Below are positions 36,521-44,775 of a stretch of 54,255 nt of DNA, one piece after another (position 1 is the stretch's first letter; each line of letters opens with the position of its first letter). This stretch comes from an uncultured Clostridium sp. GTDB lineage: Bacteria > Bacillota > Clostridia > Lachnospirales > Lachnospiraceae. The notes under the pieces are model-generated. The model searched no databases. It was not told the origin of the DNA and saw only the letters and a program-made list of their open reading frames with translations. Location: the NCBI GenBank assembly GCA_946553025.1, contig CAMNRM010000034.1:1-54255 (forward strand). Reading direction: 5' to 3'. Both the position numbers and the translations under genes were made by a program.

Positions 36521-38022
36521 CCTTCTTCCGGCTCCTCTCTCCTGGTTATCGCAGGGATGGTCAGCTCCACCCTGGTTCCCTTCCCCTCTTCCGACCAGAT
36601 CTTCATTCCGTAATCCGGGCCGAAACGCATGTGTATCCGCTCATTGACATTGGCAAGCCCAAAACCGCGGCTGGTTTCACTGCACGGGCGTTCGATTTCT
36701 TTCTGCAGATGCTCCAGACTCTCCTTATCCATCCCCACCCCGTTATCACAGACTTCCAGATACAGGTTTTCTCCCTCTTTCTTTCCGGTGATATGAATAA
36801 AGCCCCGGGCACGTTTATATTTAATTCCGTGATAGAGAGCATTTTCCACCAGAGGCTGCAGGGTCAGCTTTAAAATCTGGTAATCGTACAGGGACGGATC
36901 GATACGGATTTCATAGTCTAAGATATCCCGGTAGCGCACCTCCTGAATTTCCAAATAACTGCGGATGTGCTGCCGTTCTTCCCGAAGAGAGATAAATTCC
37001 CTGCCCCGGCTCAGTACCAGGCGGAAAAAGTCCGAGAGCGCGACCACCATCTCCACCGCTTCCTCCTCCTTGTTTCCCTCAATCAGCCAGACAATGGTAT
37101 CTAAGGTATTATATAAAAAATGCGGATTAATCTGCTCCTGCAAAAGCCGCAGATCCAGCCAGCGCATCCGCTGTTCATCCTCCTTGGTCTTTGTAATCAG
37201 GGTCTGTATCTTTTCTGCCATATCATTAAAACTGTGCGCCAGCGTTTCGATTTCATCGTTGGAATTAACCTCGGCATGGGCATCAAAATCCCCCTTGGCA
37301 ATTTTCTGCGTGGCATCATACAAGACCTTAATCGGGCGGAGGATTCCCGAAGTGACAAAAAAGGTCACCGCAATAACCGCCGCGGCCAGAAGCGCAGCCA
37401 GAACGCCGCAGATAATAATAAAGCTTTGTATCCGGCGGTGCAGGTTTTCATTAATCTCCTCCATGCTCCGGGTCTGGTAATAAATATAGTACTGGATATT
37501 TTCCTGAATCAGTTCGGTGAGGATGTAAATATTATTATCCAGTTTTTCGATATTTTCATCATAGCGTCCGCCGATGCGGATATTTTCCAGGACATCATCG
37601 ACACGTTTTTCCAGGGTATCGATATTTCGGTTTAAGTTTTCCAGCCAGACCTTGCTTTCCGGTTCCGTCGTCACTGCAATCAGCCTGGTAAAATCATCCC
37701 GAAGATCGCCAATCAGCAAATAAGGATCTTTTAAGGTTTCATCCTCATGAATATCCTCATAGGCAATATAGCCCACCACCAGCTTATAGAGGCTTTCATC
37801 GACTTCTTCTTTAAAATTCAGATTGTAGTTATTGGCAATGGTCATGCTGCTGACGATCTGGTCATAGGTGCGGCTGTAATTCGTCATGGAAAGCAGCAAA
37901 ATAACGGCAAGGACAAGGAAGGGCAGCGCTGCCCCGGCCGCCAGCATCAGGATTTTATTTTTAATCGAAAACCGGACAACGGACTCCTGCACGTCCTTTT
38001 TTCGGAAAATGGGCTTTTTCAT
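36517..38022 (-). CDS. Sensor histidine kinase (YesM/LytS-type)
   Basis: 501 residues: TM1 (about 18-45), an extracellular sensing region (about 46-200), TM2 (about 203-226), a HAMP domain (about 230-285) and a HisK_5 dimerisation segment with EQINPHFLYNTLDTIVWLI (phospho-acceptor His near 318). An HATPase domain ends it, with VENALYHGIKYK, CDNGVGMDKESL and GFGLANVNERI. The frame begins with TTG at 38028; the ATG at 38022 with AGGAG upstream is preferred. It heads the three-gene operon on the minus strand. Confidence 0.93.
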   Translation of the reverse strand: MKKPIFRKKDVQESVVRFSIKNKILMLAAGAALPFLVLAVILLLSMTNYSRTYDQIVSSMTIANNYNLNFKEEVDESLYKLVVGYIAYEDIHEDETLKDPYLLIGDLRDDFTRLIAVTTEPESKVWLENLNRNIDTLEKRVDDVLENIRIGGRYDENIEKLDNNIYILTELIQENIQYYIYYQTRSMEEINENLHRRIQSFIIICGVLAALLAAAVIAVTFFVTSGILRPIKVLYDATQKIAKGDFDAHAEVNSNDEIETLAHSFNDMAEKIQTLITKTKEDEQRMRWLDLRLLQEQINPHFLYNTLDTIVWLIEGNKEEEAVEMVVALSDFFRLVLSRGREFISLREERQHIRSYLEIQEVRYRDILDYEIRIDPSLYDYQILKLTLQPLVENALYHGIKYKRARGFIHITGKKEGENLYLEVCDNGVGMDKESLEHLQKEIERPCSETSRGFGLANVNERIHMRFGPDYGMKIWSEEGKGTRVELTIPAITRREEPEEG

Positions 38023-38035
38023 CAGCAACTCCTAT

Positions 38036-38064
38036 TTGACAGATAGTAAAAATATCTTTATAAT
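38036..38064 (+). promoter_or_regulatory. Consensus sigma-A promoter of the DUF362 gene
   Basis: TTGACA (38036-38041), exactly 17 bases, then TATAAT (38059-38064). Both hexamers are perfect. It begins 14 bases from the divergent histidine kinase start, so expression of the DUF362 gene is expected to be strong and independent of the ara genes. Confidence 0.85.
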
Positions 38065-38128
38065 ACTCCTATAAGCAAAAAAAAACAACCAAAAACAGAA
38101 AATTTTCTGAAAACGATGAGGTGAATCC

Positions 38129-39013
38129 ATGGAAAAAGCAAAAGTGTATTTCACAAAAGAAATTACGCCGGAGGCTGTAATTAAGATGTACAAAGCGCTG
38201 GGAAAGGAACTGCCGGGAAAGGTGGCCGTTAAAGTTCATTCCGGCGAAAAGGGAAATCAAAACTATCTTCGCCCGGAATTTATGCGGCCCATGGTCGAAG
38301 CCGTAAACGGAACGATTGTGGAATGCAACACCGCCTACGACGGTGCCAGAAATTCCACCGAAAAACACAGACATCTGATGGAAGAACACGGGTGGAGCAA
38401 ATATTTTAAGGTTGATCTGATGGATGCCGAAAAGCCGGATCTCATCCTCCCGGTTTCGGGCGGAAAAGTGCTGAAAGAAAACGCGGTTGGCAAAACGATG
38501 GCAAACTACGATTCTCTGCTGGTGCTGTCGCATTTTAAGGGGCATCCCATGGGCGGCTACGGCGGCGCGTTAAAGCAGCTTGCCATCGGCTGTGCTTCGA
38601 GCGAAGGAAAATCCCTGATTCACTCCGGCGGCTTTACCGACGACCAGACAATCGTGTGGGATCATGTCCCGGCGCAGGAAGTCTTCTGTGAGGCCATGGC
38701 AGACGCCGCGGGAAGCGTTATGGAGTTCTTTAAGGGCAACACCGCCTTTGTCAGCATGGTCTGCAACCTGTCCGTAGACTGCGACTGCTGCGCCGTAGCC
38801 GAAGATCCCTGCATGAAGGATATCGGCATCCTCTCCTCCCTCGACCCGGTGGCCTTAGACCAGGCATGTATCGACTTAATCTACCAGTCCAAAGATCCGG
38901 GACGCGACCACTTTGTTGAACGTGTGGAAACCCGCCACGGCATCCATACCATTGAAGCCGCAGCAGAACTGGGATACGGCGTGCGGGAGTATGAACTGAT
39001 TTGTGTTGATTAA
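38129..39013 (+). CDS. DUF362 domain protein, cysteine-rich
   Basis: 294 residues matching the DUF362 family: VAVKVHSGEKGNQNYLRPEF at the N-terminus, VLSHFKGHPMGGYGGALKQL centrally and a cysteine cluster VDCDCCAVAEDPCMKD near 222-237 followed by SLDPVALDQACIDLI. Members occur fused to or beside 4Fe-4S ferredoxins; the precise reaction is unknown to me. No CXXCXXCXXXC ferredoxin motif is present here. It is transcribed away from the sensor operon and followed by a terminator. Confidence 0.82.
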   Translation: MEKAKVYFTKEITPEAVIKMYKALGKELPGKVAVKVHSGEKGNQNYLRPEFMRPMVEAVNGTIVECNTAYDGARNSTEKHRHLMEEHGWSKYFKVDLMDAEKPDLILPVSGGKVLKENAVGKTMANYDSLLVLSHFKGHPMGGYGGALKQLAIGCASSEGKSLIHSGGFTDDQTIVWDHVPAQEVFCEAMADAAGSVMEFFKGNTAFVSMVCNLSVDCDCCAVAEDPCMKDIGILSSLDPVALDQACIDLIYQSKDPGRDHFVERVETRHGIHTIEAAAELGYGVREYELICVD

Positions 39014-39027
39014 TATTTTGCTATTAT

Positions 39028-39061
39028 AAAAGCCCCTGTCTTAGCTTAGGACAGAGGCTTT
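39028..39061. terminator. Bidirectional terminator between DUF362 gene and mcrC
   Basis: AAAGCCCCTGTC pairs with GACAGAGGCTTT (one mismatch) around TTAGCTTAG. The stem is followed by T-rich sequence on the plus strand and lies between two convergent stops, so it can serve both. Confidence 0.85.
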
Positions 39062-39069
39062 CTTTGTTC

Positions 39070-40128
39070 TTATACTCCAAAATACTCCTTTACAATCCCG
39101 TCAAGCTGTGCCCTAATCACCCGAAAATCCGCAGATAAATCCAGTGTTTTTGCGCCAATCTTATTCCCGTCGATGGTAAATGCACAGTCCGGGGTAATGG
39201 CCTCGTCGGTTTTGGCATAGAGCAGCAGCCCGGCTACCTTACCGCTGTGTTCCTTATCCTGGTTCTTTACATAGGCAAAAATCTGGTACAGATTCGCGGA
39301 ATGCAGAGTCTGCTTATCAAAATAGTTCTGCAAGGTTCTCCCATAATATTTCGCGTCGATAATCAGGATTTTTTCTCCCAGACGCAGAAAAATATCCGAC
39401 TGCATCGCCGGAAGAAAGGAAAGGGACGCCGGGTCTTGCTTTCCGGTTAAGTTCCAGGTAATCCGGGCGGATTTTATCTCGGTAAGATAGCCATGGTGCT
39501 GCCGGTAATATTCCAGAATAAACCGCTCATACAGCCTTGCCATGTGCTCATCGGAAAACGCCGCCATCTTATAATTCCCGTCCTCCGTCGTCTGAAGCAT
39601 CCCTTCCAGGACAAAAAAGCAGAGATTTAAAAGCATCTCATAGTTTTTATTCCCTCTCTGATAATACAGCCGCCCCCAGGGAATAGCCAAAGGATTTAAA
39701 AGGCTGACCCCGTCAAAAAACAGTCCCAGCTTCTGCAATGCCTTCTTCCGCCGTTCGTCCACCCCGGGATCACGAAGCAGATAATATATGGTTGTCTTTA
39801 AGATTTGATTGTAATCGTTGTCTTCTGTCAGTTCATCAAAAACACAGGCGAGTTTCTGTTTTCTCAACACCTGGTGATGAAACGTTTTCGGCAAATCCAG
39901 CTTTCCCCGCATTACCGTAAGATCTTCCCTTTGCTCACGATACTCCCGGTAAAGCCCCTGCTTTATCTGCCGGGCAATTCCCCTGGCAAGGATGGCGGCA
40001 AATAAATCCTGCACCTGTTTAAACTCTTCCGCCGCCACCTCTTCCATATCCGTCTGTTTCAATACCTGAAAGGCATAGGAAAGCATATAATAAATATTTT
40101 TGATATAAATCCCCTGTCTATTCGTCAT
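39070..40128 (-). CDS. mcrC: McrC-like subunit of a type IV (modified-DNA) restriction system
   Basis: 352 residues. McrC partners the GTPase McrB and provides DNA cleavage. The N-terminal part (KNIYYMLSYAFQVL) is typical of the family; a PD-(D/E)XK nuclease core lies C-terminally, with Asp in QSDIFLRLG and the D-A-K triad in ILIIDAKYYGRTL. The ATG at 40128 is preferred over TTG at 40131; it overlaps the mcrB stop by 11 bases. With mcrB it forms a complete two-gene McrBC system. Confidence 0.9.
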   Translation of the reverse strand: MTNRQGIYIKNIYYMLSYAFQVLKQTDMEEVAAEEFKQVQDLFAAILARGIARQIKQGLYREYREQREDLTVMRGKLDLPKTFHHQVLRKQKLACVFDELTEDNDYNQILKTTIYYLLRDPGVDERRKKALQKLGLFFDGVSLLNPLAIPWGRLYYQRGNKNYEMLLNLCFFVLEGMLQTTEDGNYKMAAFSDEHMARLYERFILEYYRQHHGYLTEIKSARITWNLTGKQDPASLSFLPAMQSDIFLRLGEKILIIDAKYYGRTLQNYFDKQTLHSANLYQIFAYVKNQDKEHSGKVAGLLLYAKTDEAITPDCAFTIDGNKIGAKTLDLSADFRVIRAQLDGIVKEYFGV

Positions 40129-42613
40129 CAAACACCCCGCGCAGCTTCTTTTCCCAGTTTTTTAATTTTTCCGGCTCGTCAAACCAGTATTCCGCCAGGG
40201 TTGGAAGAAGATCAAAGGCAACCACGGCACGCATCCAGTCCTCAGTGCACTCCCCTGCCTTTCTCCCGCAGAAATAGCTGTGACCGATGCAAAAACCACG
40301 GCCCAGAGAGTTATCCCGGGCAATCTCTTTATTCAGTGCCTTTACCTGGTCAATTAAGGCGTCAAAGGTTTCATTGGCAAATCCTTTCTGATACTGCAAA
40401 AAACCATCCGAAGTAAACCCCGGTTCCAGTTCAAAAAAACCAAACCGCCTGCGCAGGGCATAGTCAATCATGGCAAGACTGCGGTCGGCTGTGTTCATCA
40501 TACCGATAATGTAGAGGTTCTCCGGGACAAAGAAGGGCTGTCCGCTGTAGGCTAACGTCATCTTGCTCCCCCGGTAATCCTTTTCCATAAGCATCAGAAG
40601 TTCTCCGAAAATCTTACTTAAATTTCCCCGGTTAATTTCATCAATTAGGAAGAAATACGGCTTGTCCGGATAAGCTGCCGCCTTTTGACAGAAGCGGTAA
40701 AAAATCCCCTCCGTCAGCTTAAATTCCGCCCCGTCCGGCCGATAGCCCATAACAAAATCCTCATAGGAATAGTTTTGATGAAACTGCACCATCTCTACCC
40801 GGTCATCGTCCTGCTCTCCCATCATCACATAGGCAAGCTTTTTTGCGGTAAAGGTCTTCCCAACCCCCGGCGCTCCCTGAAGGATGATATTCTTTTTATT
40901 CCAGAGAAGGGCTTCTAAAACCTCCAGGCGCTCTTTGGTCATAAAGACGGTGCGCAGAAAATCTTCCTTGCTGTACTTGGGAATTCTTACCCCGGGATCT
41001 CTTTGTCCGTCTGCATTAAGCCACCAGTAGCCGTGCCCAAAAGCCTCCCTGCTAAACAGTTCTCCCAGGCTCATCTGAAAATAAGGCGATAAAATCAGTT
41101 CCTCAAACAGAGGTTCATCGCTCTTATCCACCTTGATGCAGGTAGAATTTTCATTCGGCGTCCACCATTTCTTCGTCCCGGTATAGGCAGCCTGGGATTT
41201 TGCCCGGGCAATCAGCCGGTACTCCCGCTCATACCAGCCTCCCTGCAGTTCCGGATTCGGAAGGGCTTTATCGCCGGTAAACTGCCCTAAAAGCTGAACA
41301 TGCTTTCCATAGCAGAGATAAAAATAATCGCCCCGGTGAATGGCATCCATAAATGCCTGTCCCTGCGTCGTCCTGGAAACCGCCTTGGCCTTGGTCGCAC
41401 TGTGCACAACCACGACGCTGCGGTTTTCAAAGATGATTTTCTTTGCATCCGAAATCCCTGTATTTTCCGTGCCGTGGCTGATTTTCCAGATGGCGGGCGT
41501 GCGGTCCACATACAGCAAAACATCCGACAAATCCGTCTGCTCTAACGCCTCCAAAAGTTCCGGGCGAAGCCTCCAGGTAAAGCTTCCCTCACCCGGACTC
41601 TCCGTCGTTTTGCCAAGGTAGAGAATGGGCCACCATTTGACGGTTTTAGGGTTTTTTGTACTGTCCGTCGCCAGCGGACACTTGGTCTTTTCCGCTACCC
41701 TGCGGGCTAAGGAAGAAGAACCGCTGTTGTAAAAATTGCTGCTCTCACCGTACTGGAGAGAAAGCTGCTTGCAGGTCGCCTGCCCGCCGTAGTCCTTTAT
41801 CCTCTTCATAATCTGGAGAGCATTGGGCGTAAATACCGATGCATCCTGTAAAAGCTCCATCCAGTCCGAAACCGTAAGTTCTGGGGAATAATCCGTGGGA
41901 AACCATCCTTCCTCCCGGGGTTTTTCTTGCTCCTCCTGATAAAAGCGGCTTAAATAAAAGCCAAAATCCATCGTCAGCGTTTTCCGTTTGGGGTCAGGGT
42001 AGCAGGATTTATCTAAAGCGGCATCAAACAGAGAAGCAAGTTCACTGTCCCCGCAAAGCGCCGCGCAAAGTTCATCGTACATCCGATATCCGGCAAGCAT
42101 ACTTTCCGCCAGCCCGTCCCGCCGGGGCACATCATCAGCTTCCAGCGCCAGGGCAACCTCCCGGAAAATCTCATATTTATAGATATAATACTTGTCCGGG
42201 TAGCGCAGCCAGAGATAGGTGCTGATAGCATTGGTATTCTGATAATGGCTTCTCCAGGTGCCGTCATCGTGCTTCACCCGCAGAACTTCCGCCGCATTCT
42301 GAAACGCCTCCACGCGCTCGCTAAGGTCGCTTCCCTCATAAAAAAGGTCGGAAAACATCTGCCGGACGTATTCATCGTCAGCCTTGGCAAAATGAAGGAT
42401 CATGGTTCGGGGATAAGCATAGCCGGAAGCCAAAAGGTTAAAGGTCTTACCTGTCGCCTGCTTAAACATCTCGCCGAAATTTTCGGCATCCATATCCCAG
42501 TGTTTTTGAAAATGCAAAACCGCTTCCCATTTATACTTTTCATCCTCCCAATGCTTTGGAAAATAATCTTTATATCCCGTAAGCACCGACTGTAATTTTT
42601 CCAGATTAATCAT
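40118..42613 (-). CDS. mcrB: McrB-like AAA+ NTPase with extended N-terminal region
   Basis: 831 residues. The C-terminal AAA+ domain (from about 555) contains LQGAPGVGKTFTAKKLA (Walker A), FFLIDEINRGNLSKIFGELL (Walker B) and the McrB signature MNTADRSLAMIDYALRRRFG. The N-terminal half is unusual: residues about 1-220 form an aromatic-rich domain, followed by a central stretch, then a segment near 410-500 (FYLCYGKHVQLLGQFTG, GWYEREYRLIA) that resembles EVE/PUA-like modified-base readers. The N-terminus probably chooses the target. No ribosome site was tested closely for the ATG at 42613. Confidence 0.85.
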   Translation of the reverse strand: MINLEKLQSVLTGYKDYFPKHWEDEKYKWEAVLHFQKHWDMDAENFGEMFKQATGKTFNLLASGYAYPRTMILHFAKADDEYVRQMFSDLFYEGSDLSERVEAFQNAAEVLRVKHDDGTWRSHYQNTNAISTYLWLRYPDKYYIYKYEIFREVALALEADDVPRRDGLAESMLAGYRMYDELCAALCGDSELASLFDAALDKSCYPDPKRKTLTMDFGFYLSRFYQEEQEKPREEGWFPTDYSPELTVSDWMELLQDASVFTPNALQIMKRIKDYGGQATCKQLSLQYGESSNFYNSGSSSLARRVAEKTKCPLATDSTKNPKTVKWWPILYLGKTTESPGEGSFTWRLRPELLEALEQTDLSDVLLYVDRTPAIWKISHGTENTGISDAKKIIFENRSVVVVHSATKAKAVSRTTQGQAFMDAIHRGDYFYLCYGKHVQLLGQFTGDKALPNPELQGGWYEREYRLIARAKSQAAYTGTKKWWTPNENSTCIKVDKSDEPLFEELILSPYFQMSLGELFSREAFGHGYWWLNADGQRDPGVRIPKYSKEDFLRTVFMTKERLEVLEALLWNKKNIILQGAPGVGKTFTAKKLAYVMMGEQDDDRVEMVQFHQNYSYEDFVMGYRPDGAEFKLTEGIFYRFCQKAAAYPDKPYFFLIDEINRGNLSKIFGELLMLMEKDYRGSKMTLAYSGQPFFVPENLYIIGMMNTADRSLAMIDYALRRRFGFFELEPGFTSDGFLQYQKGFANETFDALIDQVKALNKEIARDNSLGRGFCIGHSYFCGRKAGECTEDWMRAVVAFDLLPTLAEYWFDEPEKLKNWEKKLRGVFDDE

Positions 42614-42673
42614 AGGTAGTTCCTCTGCTTTTATGTTTTGTTTTATCGTCCTGCTCTCTTCTTGTCAATCTGT

Positions 42674-43420
42674 TTAAATCAATTTTTTAATCTGTTCAAC
42701 ATATACCTTCACTTCTTTCCCACCAGATAGTTTATCCCTTTCTAATGCCTTAGAAAAATTATTGATATCACGAATAATCGATTGCTTATCATAGATATAG
42801 AAAATCAACTTTGAACATCTATAGAAAAAGGCATCTTCTCCCAATTCACGAAATAATTTATTTTCTGTATGATCTGCTCTTGTACATTTAAGTTCTATAA
42901 TCGTATCTTCCTCTTTTATCCAAATATCGCACCGGTCTGCCCCATATCCAATATCCTGGTATACTTCTCTTCGGGCAGAAGGATAGAGTGTTTTAATTAC
43001 TGCATACATTATATGCTGCAAATCATACTCATTGCAAATAACTATTTGTCTTAAACTTTCTTTTTTAAGTGTGGCTTTATTTCCTGGTAATTCAAAAAAC
43101 ATATTTTGCAGATATAATCCAAAGTTTTTAATCACTATTTCCAGAATATCGTCATGATATTTTTTACATTCTGGTTCTTTTTGTAAAGATATAATAGTTT
43201 TCTTTATGCAATAGCGGTATTTTTTTAACGTTTCTTCTGTTGACTCAAAAGGTGTATGAACAGCATAAAGCAACATTTTATATTGTTCTGTATGCAGATG
43301 GTTTTCGGAAACATAATGCAAAACTTCTGTTTTCCAATTTTCATAATTTTGGCAGAAATCTGAAAACTCGGAAATTTTTTCCAACTCCGCCCCGTTTTTT
43401 ATTAATTCCTCTTTATTCAT
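42674..43420 (-). CDS. PD-(D/E)XK nuclease, DpnII/MboI-like domain; partner of the upstream ATPase
   Basis: 248 residues, AT-rich coding. The N-terminal half is helical and charged with no motif I know. The C-terminal half has the nuclease core: Asp165 in ADRCDIWIK, Glu176 and Lys178 in TIIELKCTRAD, then ELGEDAFFYR (Glu195) and KLIFYIYDKQ. The order strand-D-strand-ExK, then E...D and an FxYD strand, is like the REase domain of DpnII/MboI-type proteins. It overlaps the ATPase gene upstream by 8 bases. Alternative: a nuclease with no defence role, which the neighbourhood makes less likely. Confidence 0.68.
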   Translation of the reverse strand: MNKEELIKNGAELEKISEFSDFCQNYENWKTEVLHYVSENHLHTEQYKMLLYAVHTPFESTEETLKKYRYCIKKTIISLQKEPECKKYHDDILEIVIKNFGLYLQNMFFELPGNKATLKKESLRQIVICNEYDLQHIMYAVIKTLYPSARREVYQDIGYGADRCDIWIKEEDTIIELKCTRADHTENKLFRELGEDAFFYRCSKLIFYIYDKQSIIRDINNFSKALERDKLSGGKEVKVYVEQIKKLI

Positions 43421-44615
43421 CTCTTCTCCATCTTAAATAAAATAAAAATAATGGTTCTTTAAATGTCAGCACCCTTTCCTTCCAGTCAAATACCCGTTCA
43501 GCCTCATACCCACTTTCTTCCAGAATAGAAAACATCGTATCTATCGTCTTTTCTATGGTTTGCATAGTTAGTTTATGCACCGTCTTTGCTTCATCTAAAA
43601 GTTTCCTTGCCCTTTCATAGATTTCGATAACAGTTATTGACTTTAATGGAGGATCTTTTCTTAATGTTTCCAGTACAAGCCCATAGCGATCTACCGATAA
43701 ACCATCCTTCAGATAATAAACGGCTCTTTTTTGCCCGCGGGAAGGCGGACCTGACAGAAGCTTTGCAAATAATTCCTGATAGGGAAGAAAATCTGCTTTT
43801 AAATAACAGCTTTTTGCAATATCTTCTTCTCTTAACTGCCTGTCTTCTGCAATATAATAACCAATATTTTCACAAATGGACTGCATCGTTTGCGGAGAAT
43901 TAATACACTCAACAACTAATCGGTTAATTAATGTTTCATTGGCAGATATTCCGAGTTTAAGAAAACCTTTTTTGGGAATTTCTGCCAGTTCTTCATCTTT
44001 CCACGGCTTCATCGTTATATTCATAATTCTCCCCTGCAAATCCGGATTGTTTTTTACCGTTTCATCTACCCGGTGCGGAAGCGATACAATAATTGCTTTT
44101 AAATCATAACGAATCGCCTCTTTCAACTGACAGGCTGCATCGTGCTGCATTCGTTCACTTGCATAGTGAAAGTCATCCAATAAAAGAACTTTTTTATTTT
44201 CTATAAAATAACGCATTACCCGTTCTTTATTGGTTTGGTACTGTGAAGTATATTTTGTTCCCGCCTGCTCTCCCTGACTATAGACTGCACTTTCATTTTG
44301 TACTTCACCACGCAGGGGAATATCTACTTTCTTTGCGACTACTGTCCAAAAATCATTCTCACCTTTAAAATCATTTCCTGTCATGGATACAAGTTTATCT
44401 CTTCCAATAGTTGCTTCGCATAAAACTGTCTTTCCAATTTTTGATGGGCCATCAATCACCGTTAAATATCCCATCTGTTTCAATGCCATAGCTAATCTTT
44501 CCTCATAAGTAAAATCACCGGAACTTTTTCTGTTGACATAAGTATATGACGGAAAAGTTGCCGAGGAAAAAACAGAACTGAAATTATAATCCATATTCAT
44601 ATTTTCTGTTGCCAT
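43413..44615 (-). CDS. P-loop ATPase, partner of the nuclease (candidate defence protein)
   Basis: 400 residues. It has a Walker A (GPSKIGKT, residues 56-63) and Walker B (VLLLDDFHY, 143-151), then DLKAIIVSLPHRVDETVKN and a helical region from about 210 (PWKDEELAEIPKKGFLKLG, NSPQTMQSICENIGYYI), as in ORC/STAND-like AAA+ ATPases. The tail (residues 300-400) resembles a winged-helix segment. The GGGAGG site precedes the ATG. It is AT-rich compared with mcrB and mcrC. I do not recognise a named defence system for this pair. Confidence 0.65.
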   Translation of the reverse strand: MATENMNMDYNFSSVFSSATFPSYTYVNRKSSGDFTYEERLAMALKQMGYLTVIDGPSKIGKTVLCEATIGRDKLVSMTGNDFKGENDFWTVVAKKVDIPLRGEVQNESAVYSQGEQAGTKYTSQYQTNKERVMRYFIENKKVLLLDDFHYASERMQHDAACQLKEAIRYDLKAIIVSLPHRVDETVKNNPDLQGRIMNITMKPWKDEELAEIPKKGFLKLGISANETLINRLVVECINSPQTMQSICENIGYYIAEDRQLREEDIAKSCYLKADFLPYQELFAKLLSGPPSRGQKRAVYYLKDGLSVDRYGLVLETLRKDPPLKSITVIEIYERARKLLDEAKTVHKLTMQTIEKTIDTMFSILEESGYEAERVFDWKERVLTFKEPLFLFYLRWRRDE

Positions 44616-44655
44616 TCATCCTCCCTTAATTTTAGCTTTACTTTGTACTGACAAA

Positions 44656-44689
44656 ATTATAGCATAAAATATACCTTTAATATACCTTT
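44656..44689 (-). promoter_or_regulatory. Promoter with tandem repeats before the ATPase-nuclease module
   Basis: Minus-strand -10 box TATAAT at 44661-44656. The -35 zone is replaced by two copies of ATATACCTTT (44669-44678 and 44680-44689) spaced 11 bases, one helical turn. This looks like an operator for a DNA-binding protein. The transcript would begin about 40 bases before the ATPase ATG. Confidence 0.5.
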
Positions 44690-44725
44690 TTTTACTTTTT
44701 TTCACCTTTTTTATTATAGATAAAA

Positions 44726-44751
44726 ACCGGCAGACATCAACATCTGCCGGT
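44726..44751 (-). terminator. Terminator of the lacZ-symporter-permease operon
   Basis: ACCGGCAGA (44726-44734) and TCTGCCGGT (44743-44751) form a perfect 9-base-pair stem, with TTTTTA following on the minus strand. It lies 25 bases after the purine permease stop and separates that operon from the defence genes. Confidence 0.9.
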
Positions 44752-44775
44752 ACATCAACAAGAATACTACAAAAA

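Noticed and set aside
38107-38120. Catabolite-responsive (cre) site near the DUF362 gene
   Set aside because: TGAAAACGATGAGG matches only the first half of the cre consensus.
38069-38545. Minus-strand 158-codon frame opposite the DUF362 gene
   Set aside because: Overlaps a well-supported gene with a consensus promoter on the other strand.
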